7,992 nucleotides of DNA. It comes from Deltaproteobacteria bacterium (GTDB taxonomy: Bacteria > Desulfobacterota > Desulfuromonadia > Geobacterales > Pseudopelobacteraceae). Below the pieces are notes generated by a model that made no database searches, had not been told where the DNA came from, and saw only the letters and a list, made by a program, of their open reading frames with translations. The position numbers were made by a program, and so were the translations under genes. Each line of letters opens with the position of its first letter. The stretch's first letter is position 1. Location of the stretch: contig JAURXC010000192.1 in the NCBI GenBank assembly GCA_030654645.1, forward strand, positions 1-7,992, read 5' to 3'. Shown here piece by piece: positions 1 through 4,870 of the stretch.

Positions 1-186
1 GACCGCCGGCCGCTCGGGCTGTCCGAAGATCAGGCAGCGCTTGTCCGGCGTCAACTGCAGGCAGCGCACCCCGGCCGGTTTGCCTTCCGGCATGCCGGGA
101 ATCGCCGACGAAATCGACGGTGCAATGCAGCAGGCGGCACAGCCGGTTCGGCATTGCATGTTTTCAGTTTCTGCCATGATTGCCAT
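1..186 (-). CDS. YeiW/YkgJ-family cysteine-cluster protein (3' end cut off by window)
   Basis: This is the first 62 codons of a minus-strand gene that runs off the left edge with no stop. The protein has the CxxCxxCC-type cluster of the UPF0153/YkgJ families: Cys12, Cys16, Cys19 and Cys20, then Cys42 and Cys51. The segment APSISSAIPGMPEGKPAG (residues 22-39) is typical of the YeiW branch, so family recognition is firm. Members are thought to bind Zn or Fe, but their job is not established. I chose the ATG at 186 because GAGAAG lies 8 nt upstream. In-frame ATGs at 177 and 159 are alternatives, and the last (MQCRTGC) matches the usual family start better. The gene begins 12 bp after the stop of the upstream methyltransferase, so the two are probably co-transcribed. 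Confidence 0.8.
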   Translation of the reverse strand, partial: MAIMAETENMQCRTGCAACCIAPSISSAIPGMPEGKPAGVRCLQLTPDKRCLIFGQPERPAV

Positions 187-198
187 CAGATTTGCTTC

Positions 199-1149
199 TC
201 AGGCTCCGGTTGCAAGTTGTGCGGCCAATGCGCGGATGTGCCGGTCGTCGGTCCCGCAGCAACCGCCCAGAATCTTCAGCGCCAGTTCACCGTGCAAGCC
301 GGCGACGGTGCTGCCGAAGGCCAGTGGTTCTTCCTCCACCAGACTGGCGCTGCCGTCAAGATCTTCCGGGCTGAGTGCGGCGGTATTGGCCAACAGGCCG
401 ATGATCCGTTGACGAACCAGATCCGAGGAATTGGTTTTGTGCAGAAGTGCGGACCTGGCAAAGGAGGCGTGGGTACAGTTGACCAGATAGGCCAGGGGGG
501 ATGGTGTAACGGCGGCATCGATGCTGGTGACGGCATCTTTCAAAGGCGTGCCATCCAGCAGTGTCCCTTCGGGGCGAACAATGAAGCTGATGAGATAGGG
601 GCGACCGGTAGTGGCCAGTGCCTGTGCCAGGCCAGTTGCCTCGCTTAAGGCCGGGAGTGTGGAGGCGAGCAGGAAATCTACTCCGGCATCGGCCAGTTTA
701 ACAGCCTGCCAGGAGTGAAACTCACGCGCTTCGTCAACGGCCATGGCATCTACCGGGTTGTAGGCATCGCCGCGACAGCTCATCAGGCCGCAGATGGCAA
801 CCTTGCCGGCATATTCACCATAACTGTTCCGCAGCGTATCAAGAAACCTGGCATTATCGCCGTTCACATCGACTCCGGCAAAGCCGGCCGCAGCGATCCT
901 CTCCCTGCTTGCCCGCCAGGTCGGCGTTGAGATCAGCAGCGGCAGGTTGAACTCGCGGCCTATATCCAGATACTGGCGACAGATGGCTTCCAGCGCCGCC
1001 CGTTTCGCATCCTCATAGATAAAGGCCGAGTTGACCAGGTAAGGATCGAGTCCCAGGTTGCCGTCGCGGCGCAACCGCTCGATGACCGCCCCCTCGCCGA
1101 GGATCACGGGATACTGTTCAAGAAACTTTGTAAAAGAGATCTGCTTCAT
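199..1149 (-). CDS. homocysteine S-methyltransferase family protein (zinc type)
   Basis: A 316-aa TIM-barrel protein of the S-methyl_trans family, the fold shared by MmuM, BHMT and the homocysteine-binding part of MetH. Members transfer a methyl group to homocysteine (or a related thiol) bound to zinc. The zinc ligands are visible: Cys225 in YLVNC, and Cys297-Cys298 in GGCCGT near the C-terminus. The usual N-terminal DGAMGTEL motif is degenerate here (LGEGAVIERL, residues 17-26). The methyl donor cannot be read from the sequence; there is no cobalamin or folate domain, so a small donor such as S-methylmethionine is possible but unproven. I prefer the ATG at 1149, with GGGAAG 9 nt upstream; an upstream TTG at 1173 would add eight residues but has no clear ribosome site. 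It is followed closely by the cysteine-cluster gene and faces a second one across a divergent spacer. Confidence 0.82.
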   Translation of the reverse strand: MKQISFTKFLEQYPVILGEGAVIERLRRDGNLGLDPYLVNSAFIYEDAKRAALEAICRQYLDIGREFNLPLLISTPTWRASRERIAAAGFAGVDVNGDNARFLDTLRNSYGEYAGKVAICGLMSCRGDAYNPVDAMAVDEAREFHSWQAVKLADAGVDFLLASTLPALSEATGLAQALATTGRPYLISFIVRPEGTLLDGTPLKDAVTSIDAAVTPSPLAYLVNCTHASFARSALLHKTNSSDLVRQRIIGLLANTAALSPEDLDGSASLVEEEPLAFGSTVAGLHGELALKILGGCCGTDDRHIRALAAQLATGA

Positions 1150-1167
1150 TCGGAGAGTCTTCCCGCC

Positions 1168-1179
1168 AGGCAATTGCCT
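1168..1179. promoter_or_regulatory. 12-bp perfect palindrome in the divergent spacer (possible operator)
   Basis: AGGCAATTGCCT reads the same on both strands. It lies 19 bp upstream of the methyltransferase ATG and abuts the -35 element of the promoter for the plus-strand cysteine-cluster gene. A regulator bound here could affect both genes. This is an inference from position and symmetry only; no known operator was recognised, and a 12-bp palindrome can occur by chance. Confidence 0.25.
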
Positions 1180-1206
1180 TGCAAACGCGGAACTTCATGT
1201 TAAAAT
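1179..1206 (+). promoter_or_regulatory. sigma70-like promoter for the plus-strand cysteine-cluster gene
   Basis: The -35 element is TTGCAA (1179-1184) and the -10 element is TAAAAT (1201-1206), separated by 16 bp. The predicted transcript starts near 1213, giving a leader of about 40 nt before the AGGAGG and ATG of the gene at 1253. Spacing and element quality are good for a housekeeping promoter, but there is no experimental support. Confidence 0.45.
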
Positions 1207-1252
1207 GACCACACACTTACGATCCGGAATTTCAGCTGCAAGGAGGGCAACG

Positions 1253-1555
1253 ATGCTCTTCATCAGCCGCTCGAAAGCAAGGCGTCACGGCATGCTTCTC
1301 GATCACCCCCAGGATGGCGATCAACGCTGCTGCAACTGCGGCGGGGACTGCTGCCGCTCATTCTCCGATGTTGAACTCACTTGGGAAGAGTTCGAGCGCC
1401 TTCAACAGCTTGGAGCCAACCGCCTGCAACTCTCCCTGACCGGTCCGCACCGCTTGCTGATCGATTACAACTGCGAATTTCTCAGTGACGGGCGCTGCCG
1501 GATCTATGAAGCGCGCCCTGAAATCTGCCGGCGCTTCATCTGCACTGATGCCTGA
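1253..1555 (+). CDS. YkgJ-family CxxCxxCC cysteine-cluster protein
   Basis: A 100-aa protein with the full CxxCxxCC-family signature: CCNCGGDCC at residues 26-34, then CEFLSDGRCRIYEARP (74-89) and the closing Cys92 and Cys97. Family members are thought to chelate zinc or an iron-sulfur cluster; the function is unknown. The protein is soluble with a basic N-terminus and no signal peptide or membrane segment. The start at 1253 is well supported by AGGAGG at 1241-1246, 6 nt upstream; the next in-frame ATG at 1292 lacks such a site. It is the only plus-strand gene in the window. It diverges from the methyltransferase gene, converges on glgA with a 51-bp gap, and belongs to the same broad family as the truncated protein at the left edge, though the two are different subtypes. 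Confidence 0.88.
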   Translation: MLFISRSKARRHGMLLDHPQDGDQRCCNCGGDCCRSFSDVELTWEEFERLQQLGANRLQLSLTGPHRLLIDYNCEFLSDGRCRIYEARPEICRRFICTDA

Positions 1556-1606
1556 AATTGCATGTCTGCCGGCAGGATTGGCAAACTGGGGTGCAGGACT
1601 GGCCCA

Positions 1607-3127
1607 TCACCCTCCGAAGCGGTTACGGTAGTATTCCGTGCCTCTCCTGCGCAGGATGGCCAGGTGGTAGAGTTCGTCGTATTTGTGTGCGGCTGCTTCC
1701 CAGGTAAAGCGCTTCTTCATGCCGTTTTTGCGCAGCGCCGCCAGTCCCTTGGGGTTGTTGAAAAAGGTCCAGGCCGCCCAGCCGACCGTGTCAAACAGCG
1801 CCGTGGCGGAATGGCTCCAGAATTTGAAACCATCACCGGACAGAACCGCCTCGTTGAAGTTCTCGACGCTGTCGGCCAGTCCGCCGGTGGAACGTACGAT
1901 CGGAGGGGTGCCGTAGGCCAACGAATACATCTGGTTCAGCCCGCAAGGCTCGAATGAGGATGGCATCACGAAAAAATCGGCGCCGGCTTCGACCTTGTGG
2001 GCCAATGCCTCGTTATAGCCGATGTAGCAGGCGAACTTTTCGGGATACAACGCGGCGATGTCCCCGAAATAAAAATGAGCCCAGGGCTCACCATTGCCGA
2101 TCACGACAAACTGTACATCCATCTCCAGGATGTTGTGAATCGCCTCGGCCAGAATGTCGGTGCCCTTCTGTTTGACCATCCTCGAAACAACACCGAACAA
2201 CGGCACGTCGTCGCGCTGCGGCAGTCCCAGCACCGCCTGCAGATCGCGCTTGCAGGCAGCCTTCCCCTTTTTCACGGTGCGAGGAGTATAGTTGGCGGCG
2301 ATGAAGGGATCGGTCTCCGGATTCCATTCCTCGTAATCCACGCCGTTCAATATTCCACTCAGATCCGCGGCCCGTTCCTGCACCACGCCTTCCAATCCCC
2401 AACCGAAAGCCTCGGTCTGGATCTCGCGCGAGTATTCTTCGCTGACCGTATTCAGCAACGTGGCGTGGTAGAGCCCCCCCTTCAGCAGGTTGACCTGATC
2501 GTCCTTCTCCAGTTCCAGGTAATTGAAATGTTTCCAGCCGATACCGAGCACATCCATCAGGCCTGGATAGAAATTGCCCTGATGCTGCATGTTGTGCAGG
2601 GTCAGCAGAGAGGCGGAGTTACCGACATAACGGTCATGCAGGTAGGAGGTATTCAGCAGCACCGGGATCACGCCGGTATGCCAGTCATGGGCATGAACCA
2701 CGTCCGGCGACCAGTTCAGCATCTTGCACAGTTCCAGCGAAGCCTTGGACAGGAACACGAAGCGGTTGTCGTTGTCCAGGTACCCTTCGCCCTCCTGCTG
2801 GTATAGTCCGGAACGGCCGTAGTAACCCTCGTGTTCCAGGAAGTAGACCGGCACATCGCAGCCCGGCAGGCAGCCTTCCCAGACACCGCAGTACTGGTGC
2901 CCGGTGATGCCCATCGGCACCACCAGGGTTCCGGGCAGCATGCGCAGATCGTATTTCAGCGGATCCACACAGTAATAGCGGGGGAGAACTATTCTGACAT
3001 CATGTCCCATACGGGCCAGATACTTGGGCAGTGCGCCGACAACATCACCGAGCCCCCCCTCCTTGGCAAAGGGGGCGGCCTCGGAGGCGGAGAAAAGGAT
3101 CGAAAGCGAGTTTACAGGTTTCTTCAT
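1607..3127 (-). CDS. glgA: glycogen synthase (ADP-glucose type, GT5)
   Basis: A 506-aa GT-B glycosyltransferase that adds glucose from ADP-glucose to the non-reducing end of growing alpha-1,4-glucan in the cytoplasm. Landmarks in order: the nucleotide-sugar loop KEGGLGDVV (22-30; family consensus KTGGLADV), HAHDWHTG (145-152), LTLHNMQHQG (175-184), SRMVKQKG (315-322, with Arg316 and Lys321 as the likely phosphate-binding pair), and the catalytic SSFEPCGLNQM (390-400, Glu393) followed by STGGLADSV (413-421). Length is normal for bacterial GlgA (about 480-510), so it looks complete. The ATG at 3127 is the only sensible start, but it has no clear Shine-Dalgarno site. It lies 15 bp after the stop of the transaldolase gene, which suggests translational coupling and that it is the last gene of the folK-YHS-transaldolase-glgA unit. 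No U-tract terminator is visible after the stop. Confidence 0.95.
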   Translation of the reverse strand: MKKPVNSLSILFSASEAAPFAKEGGLGDVVGALPKYLARMGHDVRIVLPRYYCVDPLKYDLRMLPGTLVVPMGITGHQYCGVWEGCLPGCDVPVYFLEHEGYYGRSGLYQQEGEGYLDNDNRFVFLSKASLELCKMLNWSPDVVHAHDWHTGVIPVLLNTSYLHDRYVGNSASLLTLHNMQHQGNFYPGLMDVLGIGWKHFNYLELEKDDQVNLLKGGLYHATLLNTVSEEYSREIQTEAFGWGLEGVVQERAADLSGILNGVDYEEWNPETDPFIAANYTPRTVKKGKAACKRDLQAVLGLPQRDDVPLFGVVSRMVKQKGTDILAEAIHNILEMDVQFVVIGNGEPWAHFYFGDIAALYPEKFACYIGYNEALAHKVEAGADFFVMPSSFEPCGLNQMYSLAYGTPPIVRSTGGLADSVENFNEAVLSGDGFKFWSHSATALFDTVGWAAWTFFNNPKGLAALRKNGMKKRFTWEAAAHKYDELYHLAILRRRGTEYYRNRFGG

Positions 3128-3132
3128 AAAGG

Positions 3133-3155
3133 TTTCGGCACGTTATTTCGGCACG
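3133..3155. repeat. 10-bp direct repeat bracketing the transaldolase stop codon
   Basis: TTTCGGCACG occurs at 3133-3142 and again at 3146-3155, separated by TTA, the complement of the transaldolase TAA stop. On the coding strand this reads CGTGCCGAAA-TAA-CGTGCCGAAA, followed by CCTTT and the glgA ATG. It looks like a small tandem duplication (13-bp period) that created or lengthened the gap between the two genes. Confidence 0.85.
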
Positions 3156-3787
3156 CTCTCCCAGTCTTTCAAAAACTTTTCGATGCCGGCATCGGTCAAC
3201 GGGTGTTTGGCCAGCTGGATCATCACCGAGTAGGGTATCGTGGCGATATCGGCGCCGATCAGGGCCGAGTTGAGTACGTGAATCGGATTGCGCACGCTGG
3301 CGACGATGATTTCGGCCATGTAACCGTAATTGTCAAAAATGGTGCGGATCTCTTCGATGATCCCCATGCCGTCCTGGGAGATGTCGTCCAGACGGCCGAC
3401 AAACGGGGAAACGTAGCTGGCGCCGGCCTTGGCGGCCAGGAGCGCCTGCATCGGCGTGAAGATCAGGGTCACGTTGGTCTTGATGCCCTTGTCGGTCAGC
3501 GCCTTGCACGCCTTGAGTCCCTCGGGCGTCATCGGTAGTTTGATGACGATGTTCTTGTGGATCTTGACCAGCTCCTTGGCCTCTTTGATCATGCCGGGGG
3601 CGTCAAGCGAGATGACCTCGGCCGAGATCGGGCCGTCCACGATCGAGACGATTTCCTTGATCACGTCCTTGAATTTGCGACCCGATTTTGCGATCAGCGA
3701 GGGGTTGGTGGTTACGCCGTCAACCAGTCCCAGCGCGTGTGCTTCCCGGATTTCCTTGACATCAGCCGTGTCGATAAAAAATTTCAT
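3143..3787 (-). CDS. tal: transaldolase / fructose-6-phosphate aldolase (TalC/FSA family)
   Basis: A 214-aa class I aldolase of the small TalC/FSA transaldolase family, a soluble TIM barrel acting in the non-oxidative pentose phosphate pathway. Motifs are intact: FFIDTADVKEI (3-13), GVTTNPSLIAKSG (24-36), SAEVIS (55-60), the Schiff-base lysine Lys83 in VIKLPMTPEG, NVTLIF, and YVSPFVGRLDDI. The end KHPLTDAGIEKFLKDW is typical of the family. Sequence alone does not cleanly separate transaldolase from fructose-6-phosphate aldolase activity; the overall similarity to the Bacillus TalC type favours transaldolase. There are two adjacent ATGs. I prefer 3787 because GGAGG (3793-3797) lies 5 nt upstream of it and the protein then starts MKFF like its relatives; the ATG at 3790 is only 2 nt from the site. 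It follows the YHS gene by 12 bp and precedes glgA by 15 bp. Confidence 0.93.
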   Translation of the reverse strand: MKFFIDTADVKEIREAHALGLVDGVTTNPSLIAKSGRKFKDVIKEIVSIVDGPISAEVISLDAPGMIKEAKELVKIHKNIVIKLPMTPEGLKACKALTDKGIKTNVTLIFTPMQALLAAKAGASYVSPFVGRLDDISQDGMGIIEEIRTIFDNYGYMAEIIVASVRNPIHVLNSALIGADIATIPYSVMIQLAKHPLTDAGIEKFLKDWESVPK

Positions 3788-3799
3788 CATTTCCTCCAG

Positions 3800-4060
3800 T
3801 TAGTTTGGTATGTGGTCAAGCTGTTCGCGATATTTTTCCAGACAGTCCATTGAGCAGAAGTAGTGCTTTTGGCCATCGTGCCTGCCGACAACGGCCTGCT
3901 CCTCCGATACATATACTCCGCAGACCGGATCGCGGTGAGTAATTTCGGCCGAGTCCATTTTCCCGACAGGTTTCTCGACGCTCTTTTTGGGAGATGCCAG
4001 TGAAACAATTATCCGGTAGCCGATGTAAAGCAAAAGGCCCCATATGAGAATTCTTATCAA
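3800..4060 (-). CDS. membrane-anchored YHS-domain protein (TTG start)
   Basis: An 86-aa protein with one N-terminal hydrophobic helix (about residues 3-22), a short linker, and a C-terminal YHS/TRASH-like domain: DPVCG (44-48), then YFCSMDCLEKY (67-77). The three cysteines Cys47, Cys69 and Cys73 are placed as in YHS domains of metal-handling proteins, so heavy-metal binding at the membrane is a reasonable inference, not a proven role. There is no ATG before residue 35, which would remove the helix. The TTG at 4060 is preceded by GAGGAG with 6 nt spacing, so I take it as the start. The positively charged linker after the helix suggests the YHS domain is cytoplasmic. The stop is 12 bp before the transaldolase gene, whose ribosome site sits in that gap, and folK ends 46 bp upstream, so all are likely one operon. 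Confidence 0.82.
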   Translation of the reverse strand: MIRILIWGLLLYIGYRIIVSLASPKKSVEKPVGKMDSAEITHRDPVCGVYVSEEQAVVGRHDGQKHYFCSMDCLEKYREQLDHIPN

Positions 4061-4061
4061 A

Positions 4062-4072
4062 CCTCTCTCCTC
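4062..4072 (-). promoter_or_regulatory. ribosome binding site that decides the TTG start of the YHS gene
   Basis: The coding strand reads GAGGAGAGAGG, then T and the TTG codon. GAGGAG is 6 nt from TTG, a standard spacing. Because no upstream ATG or GTG exists in frame near this site, it is the main evidence for TTG initiation. Confidence 0.7.
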
Positions 4073-4078
4073 TGTTCA

Positions 4079-4100
4079 GGTCCGGAAATCGGTCCGGACC
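4079..4100. repeat. hairpin between folK and the YHS gene
   Basis: GGTCCGG (4079-4085) and CCGGACC (4094-4100) form a perfect 7-bp GC-rich stem with an 8-nt loop. Copies of TGTTCAG sit at both ends as direct repeats (4073-4079 and 4104-4110), the second overlapping the folK stop codon. There is no following T-tract on either strand, so it is not a standard terminator. It could slow polymerase, protect mRNA ends or set expression differences within the operon. Confidence 0.45.
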
Positions 4101-4106
4101 CGTTGT

Positions 4107-4595
4107 TCAGATTTTCACAACTACTTCGCCGGAATGCAGTGCGGCAAGCAGTTCCGCGACGGTGATCCCGGAGACCGGATGCACCAGCTCTGGTGCAATT
4201 TCGCAGAGCGGCTGCAACACAAAACGCCTCTCCATCATGCGCGGATGCGGGACAACCAGGTCCTCCTCGGACAGGATCCGCGTTCCATACAGCAGCAGGT
4301 CCAGGTCCATTCTGCGCGGTCCGTTTACAACCGTTCTGGTTCGCTTGAAACTGTCGGTTTCGATGCGCAACAGGTGTGTCAGAAGAGTACGGGGGGGGAG
4401 TCCGGTTGATAGCTTGAGTACCGCATTGTAGAAGGCATCCTGATTTACGGTTCCAACCGGAGATGTTTCATAGAACGAAGAGAGGGCCGCTACCTTGGAC
4501 TCCGGCAAGCGCCCGATTTCGGCCACGGCACGCAGCAGGTTCAACTCACGATCTCCAAGATTGGAACCAAGTGCTATGTAGGCTTCCGTTTCCAC
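4107..4595 (-). CDS. folK: 2-amino-4-hydroxy-6-hydroxymethyldihydropteridine pyrophosphokinase (HPPK)
   Basis: A 162-aa enzyme that transfers pyrophosphate from ATP to 6-hydroxymethyl-dihydropterin, the step before dihydropteroate synthase in folate synthesis. HPPK motifs are all present: YIALGSNLGDRELNL (6-20), SSFYETSPVG (39-48), QDAFYNAV (52-59), GPRRMDLDLLLYG (92-104) with the Mg-binding pair Asp97 and Asp99, and VPHPRMMERRFVLQPL (115-130). Length matches the family (about 160). The reading frame stays open upstream to a TTG at 4670, but that extension would translate the terminator and its U-tract, has no ribosome site and is not HPPK-like. The best start is the GTG at 4595, just before the conserved beta strand. 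It too lacks a Shine-Dalgarno site, and the predicted transcription start lies on this codon. folK is the first gene of the minus-strand unit that continues into the YHS gene. Confidence 0.93.
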   Translation of the reverse strand: METEAYIALGSNLGDRELNLLRAVAEIGRLPESKVAALSSFYETSPVGTVNQDAFYNAVLKLSTGLPPRTLLTHLLRIETDSFKRTRTVVNGPRRMDLDLLLYGTRILSEEDLVVPHPRMMERRFVLQPLCEIAPELVHPVSGITVAELLAALHSGEVVVKI

Positions 4596-4601
4596 CGGCT
4601 G

Positions 4602-4630
4602 ATTAAAACACAACCGGCCGAAAGCGTCAA
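4602..4630 (-). promoter_or_regulatory. sigma70-like promoter for folK and the genes after it
   Basis: On the minus strand TTGACG (4625-4630) and TTTAAT (4602-4607) are separated by exactly 17 bp; each matches consensus well. It lies directly after the terminator U-tract that isolates this unit from upstream transcription. Counting from the -10 element, position +1 would be about 4595, which is the G of the folK GTG. Confidence 0.55.
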
Positions 4631-4646
4631 CCGTAACACCATGACT

Positions 4647-4692
4647 AAAAATAAAAAAACACCCTGGCAACTAGGAGGGGAAGTTACCAGGG
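4647..4692 (-). terminator. strong intrinsic terminator with anti-Shine-Dalgarno loop
   Basis: On the minus strand CCCTGGTAAC pairs with GTTGCCAGGG through a 10-bp stem containing one G-U wobble, with an 11-nt loop TTCCCCTCCTA. TG, seven Ts, an A and five Ts follow. On the plus strand the wobble becomes a C-A mismatch and no T-tract follows, so the element is specific to minus-strand transcripts. It would end transcription from the SDR gene at 4871-5752, or from a small RNA started inside the spacer. The loop contains CCTCCT, the 16S rRNA anti-Shine-Dalgarno motif. Confidence 0.85.
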
Positions 4693-4697
4693 CAAAT

Positions 4698-4717
4698 GAG
4701 GATTCGTTGGAATCCTC
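4698..4717. repeat. perfect 8-bp inverted repeat next to the terminator
   Basis: GAGGATTC (4698-4705) and GAATCCTC (4710-4717) are perfect inverted copies with a 4-nt loop. There is no T-tract on either side. It sits 5 bp from the base of the terminator stem, so a minus-strand transcript would carry two adjacent stems. A third, weaker stem with one bulged base is formed by CTGTAC (4731-4736) and GTAGCAG (4742-4748). Confidence 0.7.
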
Positions 4718-4738
4718 GCAAAGATCTTATCTGTACTA

Positions 4739-4767
4739 AATGTAGCAGCATCAATCAACAAATGCAA
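4739..4767 (-). promoter_or_regulatory. possible promoter for the candidate small RNA
   Basis: On the minus strand TTGCAT (4762-4767) and TACATT (4739-4744) are 17 bp apart. The -35 element matches consensus at three of six bases and the -10 at four of six, within an AT-rich stretch, so it is only a moderate match. It would start a transcript near 4732. Confidence 0.25.
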
Positions 4768-4870
4768 TAAATAAAAAACCATAAACTACCGGCATTACAT
4801 TTAAAAACTAGCAATCTCGACCCTTTTGGTCGTATACGGCTCTGACTCAGCCTGAAGAGTGTTTGCAGAT

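Larger units (their letters stand above)
4647..4732 (-). ncRNA. candidate small RNA (about 85 nt) ending at the terminator
   Basis: This non-coding stretch is more structured than a plain spacer. On the minus strand it would begin near 4732, fold the perfect 8-bp hairpin at 4698-4717, and end with the terminator whose exposed loop is rich in C (CCCCTCCT). Such C-rich loops are used by several bacterial small RNAs to pair with ribosome binding sites. A possible promoter lies just upstream. The alternative is that this is merely the processed 3' end of the SDR-gene mRNA. I do not recognise it as a named RNA family. Confidence 0.3.

Noticed and set aside
1566..1575. CTGCCGGCAG palindrome between the convergent cysteine-cluster gene and glgA as a shared terminator.
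   Set aside because: A self-complementary 10-mer with no loop and no T-tract on either strand.
1997..2806. Long plus-strand open frame of 269 codons inside glgA.
   Set aside because: It is the antisense shadow of a clearly coding gene with all GT5 motifs; the plus-strand translation shows no domain.
4596..4670. Longer folK frame starting at TTG 4670.
   Set aside because: The extra 25 residues are encoded by terminator stem and U-tract sequence, lack a ribosome site and do not resemble HPPK N-termini.
4684..4750. Plus-strand resemblance to a cyclic-di-GMP-I (GEMM) riboswitch: GGGCAAA, hairpin, CGCAAAG, CTAAA, GTAGC in order.
   Set aside because: The hairpin cap is GTTG rather than GNRA, the expected closing GGTTACC-type segment after GTAGC is missing, the CGCAAAG-to-CTAA distance is longer than usual, and no plus-strand gene lies downstream. 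A covariance search with the RF01051 model would settle it; a significant hit would revive the idea.
4696..4770. Plus-strand 24-codon frame from ATG 4696 with a CTKC motif.
   Set aside because: It overlaps the structured minus-strand region, has only a weak ribosome site, and shows no protein-family features.
4818..4832. CGACC/GGTCG stem as a terminator for the SDR gene.
   Set aside because: Only 5 bp, and the T-run starts about 9 nt past the stem, too far for a standard intrinsic terminator.
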